The notes below the pieces were generated by a model. That model did no database searches. It saw nothing but the letters and a program-made list of their open reading frames with translations, and had not been told where the DNA came from. Of a stretch of DNA of 15,546 bases, positions 6,262 through 15,546 are shown one piece after another. Both the position numbers and the translations under genes were made by a program. The stretch is from Cellvibrionales bacterium UBA2511 (GTDB lineage: Bacteria; Pseudomonadota; Gammaproteobacteria; Pseudomonadales; Porticoccaceae). The stretch lies in NCBI GenBank assembly GCA_002341315.1, contig DDNV01000048.1, forward strand, positions 8,631-24,176. The letters are read 5' to 3'. How positions within the stretch are numbered: position 1 is the first letter of the stretch; each line of letters opens with the position of its first letter.

Positions 6262-6834
6262 ATGGGATCAGGTATGCATAGGGTTTTAACCGTTGGGACA
6301 TTCTTACTGCTGATACTGGCCGGTGCTGGATCGGTCGGAGCCGCTGAGGATGTACAGACATTTTCTTCCGATGAAAAACGGCAGCGGTTTCACGAGCTGG
6401 TGGCTGAATTGCGTTGTCCAAAGTGCCAGAATCAGACCCTGGCAGATTCCAATTCCCCTATAGCCCAGGATCTCCGCGGTGAGATCTACCGGATGCTGGA
6501 AGACGGGAAAACAGACAGTGAGATTGTCGATTTTCTGGTTGATCGCTATGGTGAATTTGTCATGTATCGCCCGCCGGTCAAAAATACCACACTGATACTC
6601 TGGCTGACGCCATTGCTTCTGGTGGTGATTGGTATTGGTATTTTATGGAGGGTCAATCGTCGCCAGTCGATGGCTGCGCAGCCAGTAAACACCCGGCCCG
6701 ACGGGGGATCGGCAACGGCCAGCAGCAGTGAAGCATTATCTGCGAAAGAACAGGCGCAGTTACAATCTCTGCTGGGAGAAAGCGAACAGTCTGAATCAGA
6801 TGACCATAAAAGCAGTGGCGGGGTGGAGCGATGA
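6262..6834 (+). CDS. ccmH: cytochrome c maturation protein CcmH (CycL type)
   Basis: CcmH is a membrane-anchored periplasmic thiol protein of the heme lyase that handles apocytochrome disulfides. The 190-residue product has a signal peptide (about 1-28, ending GAA) and the diagnostic LRCPKCQNQTLADSNSPIA (50-68) with redox Cys52 and Cys55. It continues with the three-helix domain ending GEFVMYRPP (98-105), a membrane helix (about 109-129) and a Ser/Glu-rich tail. It matches only the N-terminal half of E. coli CcmH; the other half is the separate ccmI. ATG 6262 is used here, but ATG 6274 with GGGA at 6264-6267 fits the signal peptide equally well. The acidic, serine-rich tail is not conserved in the family as I know it. 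Confidence 0.94.
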   Translation: MGSGMHRVLTVGTFLLLILAGAGSVGAAEDVQTFSSDEKRQRFHELVAELRCPKCQNQTLADSNSPIAQDLRGEIYRMLEDGKTDSEIVDFLVDRYGEFVMYRPPVKNTTLILWLTPLLLVVIGIGILWRVNRRQSMAAQPVNTRPDGGSATASSSEALSAKEQAQLQSLLGESEQSESDDHKSSGGVER

Positions 6835-8021
6835 TCTGGTCAATCCTGGCTTTTCTCACCTTGCTGGCCGGTCTGTTTGTGATTTACCCGCTGCTGCGAA
6901 AAGCGCCCCGGGTGCAGTCAGAGCAGGGGCAACAGGCGAACATTGTATTGTTTCGCGAGCAGCTGTCGGAGCTCGACCGCCAATTGGCCGATGGTGAAAT
7001 GGATGAGCAGCAGTATCGTGAGCTGGTTGCAGAACAGAAACGCCTGCTACTGGCAGACGAGTCAGATTTACCGGTGATAGAAGCCACCCGATCCCGCGGC
7101 GCCTGGTTGTTAATGGCGGGTCTGTTGCTGGTGCCGCTTTTGGCTTTCAGTCTTTACCAGCAGCTCGGTGCCAGTGAGGATGCGCTGATCAGTGAGCTGA
7201 TGGAGAAGCGCCTTGCAAACCGGGACAGCGAAGCAGATGCTCAAATTCGTCAGCAGTTGCAACAAAAGATTGCCCGCCGCCTCCAAGACCAACCCGATAA
7301 CGTTTATTACCTTGTTACACTGGCCCGTATGCTGCTTGAAGACGGTGAGTTTCTGCAGTCCAGTGCCACTTACCAGCGTGCTGTGCGGATTGCTCCCGAA
7401 GATGCAGACCTCCAGGCAGAGTATGCCCAGGCGGCTTATTTTGCCTCCGGAAATCGTTTCAGTCCTGAGGCCGATTCGGCGCTCGAGAGCGCATTGGCCC
7501 TCGATCCCAACAACCTCACCGCCCTGGGCCTAAAGGGCATCCGTGCATTTGAATCGGGCGATTATCTCGTGGCGATTACCAGCTGGCAAAACGCCCTGCA
7601 GGCGATTCATCCCTCAACGCCCCAGGCTGAATCCCTGAAGGCGGGAATCGAGCGTGCCCGTGAACAAATGGGAGACAGCATGCCCTCTCTGCGGGTGAGT
7701 ATCTCATTGGCGCCGGAGCTGACTGCTGATTCCGGACAAGTGATTTATGTATTTGCACGGGAATGGCAGGGATCACCCATGCCATTGGCCGTGGCAAGAT
7801 TGCAGGTGGCTGACCTGCCGACCACCGTCGTACTGGATGATTCAATGGCAATGCCCAACGGTAAGTTACTTTCTTCGGCTGATCGGGTTGAGGTGGTGGC
7901 GAGGATTTCAACAACGGGTTCAGTGGCTCCGTCAGCAGGTGATCTGGAAGGTGCCAGTGAGGTCCTCTCCATGAAAAAACAGGGCATTGCTGCAACCATT
8001 GTTATCGACAGGAAATTATAG
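6831..8021 (+). CDS. ccmI: cytochrome c biogenesis chaperone CcmI
   Basis: CcmI binds the C-terminus of apocytochromes c and presents them to the CcmF/CcmH lyase. The 396-residue protein has an N-terminal membrane segment (about 2-22) and a Gln/Glu-rich cytoplasmic helical loop with LFREQLSELDRQLADGEM (40-57). A second membrane segment follows (about 91-110), then TPR-like helices in the periplasm (about 155-260, with ALALDPNNLTALGLKG) and a C-terminal beta-rich domain (about 285-396). The ATG overlaps the ccmH stop by 4 bases (ATGA), with GGTGGAG just upstream, so translation is coupled. It is the last gene of the operon. Confidence 0.93.
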   Translation: MIWSILAFLTLLAGLFVIYPLLRKAPRVQSEQGQQANIVLFREQLSELDRQLADGEMDEQQYRELVAEQKRLLLADESDLPVIEATRSRGAWLLMAGLLLVPLLAFSLYQQLGASEDALISELMEKRLANRDSEADAQIRQQLQQKIARRLQDQPDNVYYLVTLARMLLEDGEFLQSSATYQRAVRIAPEDADLQAEYAQAAYFASGNRFSPEADSALESALALDPNNLTALGLKGIRAFESGDYLVAITSWQNALQAIHPSTPQAESLKAGIERAREQMGDSMPSLRVSISLAPELTADSGQVIYVFAREWQGSPMPLAVARLQVADLPTTVVLDDSMAMPNGKLLSSADRVEVVARISTTGSVAPSAGDLEGASEVLSMKKQGIAATIVIDRKL

Positions 8022-8024
8022 AAT

Positions 8025-8055
8025 CACAGTTGCTTGTGGACGCTGTCCAGCTGTG
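8025..8055 (+). terminator. hairpin after ccmI, possible weak terminator
   Basis: TGGAC (8037-8041) pairs with GTCCA (8045-8049) around a 3-base loop, and outer arms CACAG (8025-8029) and CTGTG (8051-8055) can also pair. No T run follows directly (TAAAATCGCAGTTTT comes after), so it is not a standard intrinsic terminator. It lies 4 bases after the last ccm gene and may mark the operon end or protect the 3' end. Confidence 0.3.
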
Positions 8056-8061
8056 TAAAAT
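8034..8061 (+). promoter_or_regulatory. possible smc promoter
   Basis: TAAAAT (8056-8061) matches 5 of 6 bases of the -10 consensus. TTGTGG (8034-8039) is a weak -35 with a 16-base spacer. It would give an 85-base leader before smc. The -35 box lies in the post-ccmI hairpin. The call rests on a single good box. Confidence 0.3.
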
Positions 8062-8151
8062 CGCAGTTTTCCAGTCGCTCGATAACACTTGGCTGATACG
8101 GCTGTCAATGCAACAAAACTTCTGGCAGGAATGCCATTAAAAAGAGACATC

Positions 8152-11100
8152 ATGCGCCTCAAATGTATCAAACTGGCAGGCTTCAAGTCGTTTGTTGACC
8201 CGACCACTGTGTCTTTTCCGAGCAATCTATGTGCCGTTGTTGGTCCGAATGGCTGCGGCAAATCCAATATCATTGATGCAGTACGCTGGGTCATGGGTGA
8301 AAGTTCTGCCAAACATTTGCGCGGCGAGTCCATGACCGATGTTATTTTTAACGGTTCCGGCGGGCGCAAGCCTGTGGGCCAGGCTTCGATTGAGCTGGTT
8401 TTTGACAACTCCGATAGCACCCTGGGCGGTGAGTATGCCAGCTGGAGTGAAATTTCCATCAAGCGCAAAGTCACCCGGGAGGGGCAGTCCCAATATTATC
8501 TGAACGGCAGCAAATGTCGTCGACGCGACATCACGGACATATTTCTCGGTACCGGCCTGGGCCCGCGCAGTTATGCCATCATTGAGCAGGGCATGATTTC
8601 CAACTTGATTGAAGCGCGCCCCGACGAACTGCGTGTCTATATTGAAGAAGCTGCCGGGATTTCAAAATACAAGGAGCGCCGGCGGGATACAGAAAACCGC
8701 ATCCGTCGCACACAGGAAAATCTGGAGCGCCTCACCGATATCCGCGAAGAGCTGGGCCGGCAACTGGGTCGACTGGAGCGTCAGGCCCAGGCCGCTGAGA
8801 AGTATACCGAATTCAAAAAGGAGGAGCGCCGAATCAAGGCAGAGTTGCAGGCACTCCGCTGGCGATTGCTGGAGGAACAGATTGTCGAGCGACGCCAGGT
8901 CATTTCCGGTTTTGAGTTAAAGGTTGAGGCACTGGTTACGGAACGCAGTGCTTGCGATACAGCAGTGGAGCGTCACCGTAACGAGTACACGGAGTCGGGC
9001 GACAGGTTTAACGAAGTGCAGGGGCGCTATTACAGCATTGGCGCTGAGGTGGCAAGAATCGAGCAGGCCATTCAGCACGTGCAGGATCGCGCCCGCGAAC
9101 TGCAACAGGACCTGATGCAAACAGACCGTAATTTTGCTGAATCCGAAGAGCATCTGCGTGTCGATCGCGAGAAGGCTGAAAGATGGCAGGGTGAATTGCT
9201 GGAAATCGCGCCTCAGCTGGAAAAGGCGAATGCCGCCGAGAAGCTTTCTCAGAGTGTGTTATCCCAGGCTGAGGAAACCATGCAGACCTGGCAATCCCAG
9301 TGGGACGAATTCAATCTCAAGTCCGGCGAGCCCCGTCAACAGGCGGAAGTAGAGCAGTCCCGGATTCAACACCTGGAACAGGTATTACGGCGACTGGCCG
9401 AGCGGATAGAGACCGTGCAACAGGAATATCAGGGCCTCAGCGACAGTCCTGTACAGGAAGAAATTGCCTTGGTGCAGGCGCAGCTGGCAGAGGTTGAGCT
9501 GGCCCTCGGGGATCAGCAGGCTCGCCTTGATAGTCTGAACCTTGAAGTTGAAAATACCCGCCAGAAAAGCCTTGAAATCGGTGCTGAACTCGATCAGCAG
9601 CGGGGTCAGCTACAGTCCATGCTTGGCAGGCAGTCATCGCTGGAGGCGCTGCAACAGGCTGCATTAGGCGGTGAGGGTGATCAGCAACAGTGGATCGAGA
9701 ACCAGGAGCTGACTGGATACCCGAAACTGGCAGAAACCTTACAGGTGGAGCCGGGTTGGGAAACGGCTGTGGAAACCGTGCTGGGTAATTACCTGCAAGC
9801 GGTTTGTGTTGATGATTTCACTTCGGTGAGTCATCAGCTTGACAGTTTTGGCAAGGGTCACCTGGTTTTGCTGGACCAGACTGAAACGGAGGTAATTCAG
9901 TCGGCATTAGCCAGTTCTCTTGCCAGTAAAGTTACGGGTGAGTGGGCCGGGTCATTATTAACCGGTGTGCTGGTCGCTGAAAACCTCTCTGCTGCATTGT
10001 CAATGCGCAAGCATTTGTCAGCAGCGCAATCTGTCATCACGCGTGATGGATTGTGGCTCGGCGTCAACTGGCTTAGGGTAGCGCGCGATCAGGACGCCCG
10101 TGCCGGTGTTTTAAAACGACAACAGGCACTCGAGTCACTGACCCGTAAGCTGTCTGAGTGTCAATCGATCATTGATGCGTTGTCGGTTGAGAAAAGTACC
10201 ACAGAGCAGGCATTGCGGGAGCTTGAAGTCAGTCGTGAGGACATTAGCCGCGATATGGCTGAACAGCAGCGCCACTACGCGGAGCTTCGCTCCGTGTTGG
10301 CTGCCAACCAGATGCAGGTGGAGCAGTTTGCCGCCCGTCGTACCCGTGCCGAAAATGAGCTCAATGAAGCATTGCAGCAGCAGCAGTTGGAGCAGGAAAA
10401 CCTCAAAACTGCTCGACAATCCCTGTCAGTTGCCATTGAAATGATGGAGCAGGATACCGTCCAGCGTGAGCAATTGCTTCAACAACGGGACAGCTCTCGG
10501 GCTGAGCTCGATCGGGCACGGCAGGCCGCCAGGCACGACCGCGACCACTGCCATGAACTGGCCATGCGGGAAAAGTCGGTCAGCACTCAGTTGCACGCTG
10601 TTCTGGAGGGGATTGAACGTTTGCAGGTGCAGGTGGCCCGACTGCAGGAGCGCCGCGAGCAGTTGCATGCGGTATTCAATCAGCATGAAGATCCGACACT
10701 AGAACTTCAGGAAGATCTGGCTGCACAACTGGAACGGCGTCTGACAGTGGAGAGAGAGCTCACTACTGCGAGACAGGCACTGGAAACGATCGAAGAGCAG
10801 ATGCGCGAAACCGAAAAACGGCGTAGCCAACTGGAGCAGCAGATACAGACAGAACGGGTGGAGCTGGAACAGCATCGCCTTTCTGCCCAGGATCTGGCTA
10901 CCCGCAGTAAAACGATTGCGGAGCAAATCAGTGAGCACCGTTTTGACCTGGATAGTCTGCTGGCCGCACTGCCAGAAGATGCGGATCTCTCCCAATGGGA
11001 GGAAGAGCTGGAACGGCTGGCCAACCGCATTCAGCGGCTGGGTCCGATCAATCTCGCAGCAGTTGATGAGTTCAAGCTGGAGTCGGAACGAAAAACGTAT

Positions 11101-11652
11101 CTGGATGCCCAAAACGCCGAGCTTGAGGAAGCGCTACAGACGCTTGAGGATGCGATCCGGAAAATTGACAGGGAAACCCGCACCCGTTTCAGGGAGACCT
11201 TTGATCTGATCAACAGCTCTCTGCAGGAACTGTTCCCTAAATTATTTGGTGGCGGCCACGCCTATCTGGAATTGACGGGAGATGATCTGCTGGATACTGG
11301 CGTTACGATTATGGCGCGACCACCCGGTAAGAAAAATACCACCATTCATCTACTGTCGGGTGGCGAAAAAGCCATGACAGCTATTGCATTGGTGTTTTCA
11401 ATTTTTGAATTGAACCCTGCGCCTTTTTGTATGCTTGATGAGGTGGATGCACCGCTGGATGATGCGAATGTTGGGCGCTATGCCAGAATGGTGGAAGAAA
11501 TGTCTGCCAGAGTGCAATTTATTTACATTTCCCATAACAAGATTGCCATGGAAATGGCCAATCAGTTGATGGGGGTTACCATGCACGAACCGGGGGTGTC
11601 ACGCCTGGTCAGTGTGGATGTTAATCAGGCCGTGGAGTTGGCGGAAGCCTAG
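8152..11652 (+). CDS. smc: chromosome segregation/condensation ATPase SMC
   Basis: SMC forms the ring-shaped condensin, with ScpA/ScpB, that organises and helps segregate the chromosome. The 1166-residue protein has the full architecture: an N-terminal head starting MRLKCIKLAGFKSF, with Walker A GPNGCGKS (31-38); a coiled coil (about 165-510); and a hinge (about 520-655) with GYPKLAETLQVEPGWE at its start. A second coiled coil (about 660-1020) and the C-terminal head follow, with signature LSGGEK (1068-1073) and Walker B ending LDE (Asp1096, Glu1097). ATG 8152 is chosen by family fit; an in-frame TTG at 8089 and ATG at 8131 would add residues not found in SMC proteins. Having smc indicates a lineage that does not rely on MukBEF alone. 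It leads the smc-zipA-ligA group. Confidence 0.97.
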   Translation: MRLKCIKLAGFKSFVDPTTVSFPSNLCAVVGPNGCGKSNIIDAVRWVMGESSAKHLRGESMTDVIFNGSGGRKPVGQASIELVFDNSDSTLGGEYASWSEISIKRKVTREGQSQYYLNGSKCRRRDITDIFLGTGLGPRSYAIIEQGMISNLIEARPDELRVYIEEAAGISKYKERRRDTENRIRRTQENLERLTDIREELGRQLGRLERQAQAAEKYTEFKKEERRIKAELQALRWRLLEEQIVERRQVISGFELKVEALVTERSACDTAVERHRNEYTESGDRFNEVQGRYYSIGAEVARIEQAIQHVQDRARELQQDLMQTDRNFAESEEHLRVDREKAERWQGELLEIAPQLEKANAAEKLSQSVLSQAEETMQTWQSQWDEFNLKSGEPRQQAEVEQSRIQHLEQVLRRLAERIETVQQEYQGLSDSPVQEEIALVQAQLAEVELALGDQQARLDSLNLEVENTRQKSLEIGAELDQQRGQLQSMLGRQSSLEALQQAALGGEGDQQQWIENQELTGYPKLAETLQVEPGWETAVETVLGNYLQAVCVDDFTSVSHQLDSFGKGHLVLLDQTETEVIQSALASSLASKVTGEWAGSLLTGVLVAENLSAALSMRKHLSAAQSVITRDGLWLGVNWLRVARDQDARAGVLKRQQALESLTRKLSECQSIIDALSVEKSTTEQALRELEVSREDISRDMAEQQRHYAELRSVLAANQMQVEQFAARRTRAENELNEALQQQQLEQENLKTARQSLSVAIEMMEQDTVQREQLLQQRDSSRAELDRARQAARHDRDHCHELAMREKSVSTQLHAVLEGIERLQVQVARLQERREQLHAVFNQHEDPTLELQEDLAAQLERRLTVERELTTARQALETIEEQMRETEKRRSQLEQQIQTERVELEQHRLSAQDLATRSKTIAEQISEHRFDLDSLLAALPEDADLSQWEEELERLANRIQRLGPINLAAVDEFKLESERKTYLDAQNAELEEALQTLEDAIRKIDRETRTRFRETFDLINSSLQELFPKLFGGGHAYLELTGDDLLDTGVTIMARPPGKKNTTIHLLSGGEKAMTAIALVFSIFELNPAPFCMLDEVDAPLDDANVGRYARMVEEMSARVQFIYISHNKIAMEMANQLMGVTMHEPGVSRLVSVDVNQAVELAEA

Positions 11653-11669
11653 GGCCTGTTAACAGACCC
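11652..11669. repeat. 18-base imperfect palindrome after smc
   Basis: GGGCCTGTTAACAGACCC is self-complementary at 16 of 18 positions, with a perfect 10-base core CTGTTAACAG (11656-11665). It begins at the last base of the smc stop codon. As RNA it could fold into a hairpin with a TTAA loop; as DNA it could be a protein site. Its 3' arm overlaps the arm of the next hairpin, so the two cannot form together. Confidence 0.45.
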
Positions 11670-11685
11670 CGGTAAATTACCCGGG
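11668..11685 (+). other. CCCGG/CCGGG hairpin in the smc-zipA gap
   Basis: CCCGG (11668-11672) pairs with CCGGG (11681-11685) around an 8-base loop. It shares bases 11668-11669 with the preceding palindrome, so it is an alternative structure. No T run follows. Confidence 0.3.
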
Positions 11686-11725
11686 TTGGCCAGACGACTA
11701 TTGCTGTTGCCATAGTGTTATTAAA

Positions 11726-11743
11726 TTCGCAAAGCGAAATTTT
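11726..11743 (+). terminator. weak hairpin with T run before zipA
   Basis: TTCGC (11726-11730) and GCGAA (11734-11738) form a 5-base-pair stem with loop AAA, followed by ATTTT. It is shaped like a small intrinsic terminator, but the stem is short. It lies about 20 bases before the zipA start and could reduce read-through from smc into zipA. Confidence 0.3.
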
Positions 11744-11761
11744 GACAGGATAAAAAAGACG

Positions 11762-14763
<3,002 letters not shown>

Positions 14764-14790
14764 CAAAATATTACAGTTTCTTTCCTGAAT

Positions 14791-14811
14791 GGCTGTTTTC
14801 GAGCCTTTAAT
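14791..14811 (+). terminator. possible weak terminator after ligA
   Basis: GGCT (14791-14794) pairs with AGCC (14802-14805) around a 7-base loop, followed by TTTAAT. The stem is only 4 base pairs. The same TTTAAT (14806-14811) matches 5 of 6 bases of a -10 box and could instead belong to a promoter for the next gene, though no convincing -35 is present. Confidence 0.2.
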
Positions 14812-14839
14812 GGCGCTTTTCTGACTATTTTTATCGCAA

Positions 14840-15546
14840 ATGAATGATAACCCTAACGCCTTAACGGACAGTCCGACCGGCAGCTTTCGTTTTTACCTGC
14901 AGGGTATGGGGGTGAGTTCCTTTGCGCACGGTTTGCAAATCGTGCTGTTTCCCTGGCTGTTGGTCGGTGTTCTGAATGAATCTCCCGAGCGTGTTGGTAT
15001 TGCGCAGATGGCCCTGATGTTGCCACAGCTGTTATTTGTATTGTGGGGCGGTGTCATGTCGGATAATCGCCATCCCGGGCAGCACCTGTTTCGGCTTTAT
15101 CTACTCTATAACCTGCCTTGCCTGTTGCTGATGGGAGCACTGTGGTCAGGACAGCTATCCTTCAGTGTAATGCTGCTCTACGGGTTCTGTTTTGGCACTA
15201 TTACCGCATTCGTGCAGCCCGCCAGAGAAAGTCTCTTGTCGCGTGTTGTGGACAGCCAGTTGCAACAGGCTGTCGCCAGGGCTTCTTTTGTGCAGTTTAC
15301 TGCCCAAAGTGCCGGTATTTTCCTGGCCGGCTATATGGATCGAATCGGCCTGTTGCCATTGATCGGTCTTCAACTGGTAATGTTGGCCACTTCGGGTTGG
15401 TTGCTGCGAAACAGCCTGGGTTATTTGCCAGAGAGCAGTATGGGTCGCCGCGGTTCTACCTGGGTGGACATGATGTCCGGCTTGAAACTGGTGTGGCATC
15501 ATCGGCGGTTATTTCAGTTGATGATGGTGGTTGCGGCAACCGGTTT
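14840..15546 (+). CDS. MFS transporter (partial, runs off the window)
   Basis: The frame is open from ATG 14840 to the window end, giving the first 235 residues of a membrane transporter. Hydrophobic segments are at about 20-45, 52-73, 86-103, 108-125, 147-165 and 170-192. The loop after the second segment, GGVMSDNRHPG, corresponds to the MFS loop 2-3 motif (GXXXDXXXR). QPARESLLSRVV followed by QQAVARASFVQFTAQSAGIFLAG resembles the fourth-to-fifth helix region of DHA3-like exporters. The substrate cannot be told. No ribosome binding site precedes the ATG; an internal ATG at 14906 is possible but would cut into the first helix region. It lies 76 bases after ligA and may be a separate unit. Confidence 0.85.
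   Translation, partial: MNDNPNALTDSPTGSFRFYLQGMGVSSFAHGLQIVLFPWLLVGVLNESPERVGIAQMALMLPQLLFVLWGGVMSDNRHPGQHLFRLYLLYNLPCLLLMGALWSGQLSFSVMLLYGFCFGTITAFVQPARESLLSRVVDSQLQQAVARASFVQFTAQSAGIFLAGYMDRIGLLPLIGLQLVMLATSGWLLRNSLGYLPESSMGRRGSTWVDMMSGLKLVWHHRRLFQLMMVVAATG

Noticed and set aside
8089..8151. N-terminal extension of SMC from a TTG
   Set aside because: SMC proteins start with MRLKxIKLxGFKSF, which matches the ATG at 8152. The added 21 residues fit nothing in the family.
11742..11747. Perfect TTGACA before zipA as a -35 box
   Set aside because: No -10 box lies 15-19 bases downstream; that stretch is already coding sequence of zipA.

Overview
The window looks like ordinary core chromosome of a gammaproteobacterium with about 50-55% GC. 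Two marks place it near the Pseudomonadales/Cellvibrionales-type marine groups rather than the enterics. First, chromosome condensation is encoded by a true smc gene in the order smc-zipA-ligA, where enterics use mukB. Second, the cytochrome c maturation operon carries separate ccmH and ccmI genes instead of the fused CcmH of E. coli. The order or genus cannot be fixed from this sequence alone.

All genes found lie on the + strand. Bases 1-136 hold an AT-rich regulatory region with a good sigma70 promoter, a palindromic operator-like element and a hairpin, followed by a very short acidic protein of the PA3496 type. Bases about 390-8021 are a complete System I cytochrome c maturation operon: ccmA, B, C, D, E, F, G, then a carboxymuconolactone-decarboxylase-family gene, then ccmH and ccmI. 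CcmA/B (ABC transporter) with CcmC/D load heme onto the chaperone CcmE. CcmF with CcmH and CcmI ligates heme to apocytochrome. CcmG keeps the CXXCH cysteines reduced. The diagnostic residues of each can be read: Walker A and signature in CcmA, WWD domains and axial histidines in CcmC and CcmF, the heme-binding His in CcmE, and the CXXC pairs in CcmG and CcmH.

Bases 8022-8151 are an intergenic region with a hairpin and a probable smc promoter. Bases 8152-14763 hold smc, zipA and ligA: chromosome condensation, Z-ring anchoring and NAD+-dependent DNA ligation. After a 76-base gap, an MFS transporter begins at 14840 and runs off the window.

I see no mobile element, CRISPR array, tRNA or rRNA, and no evidence of a new multi-gene system. 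The points most worth a second look are the decarboxylase-family gene inside the ccm operon between ccmG and ccmH, the palindromic promoter at the left edge, the possible competing hairpins between smc and zipA, and the 15-base tandem repeat in the zipA linker.
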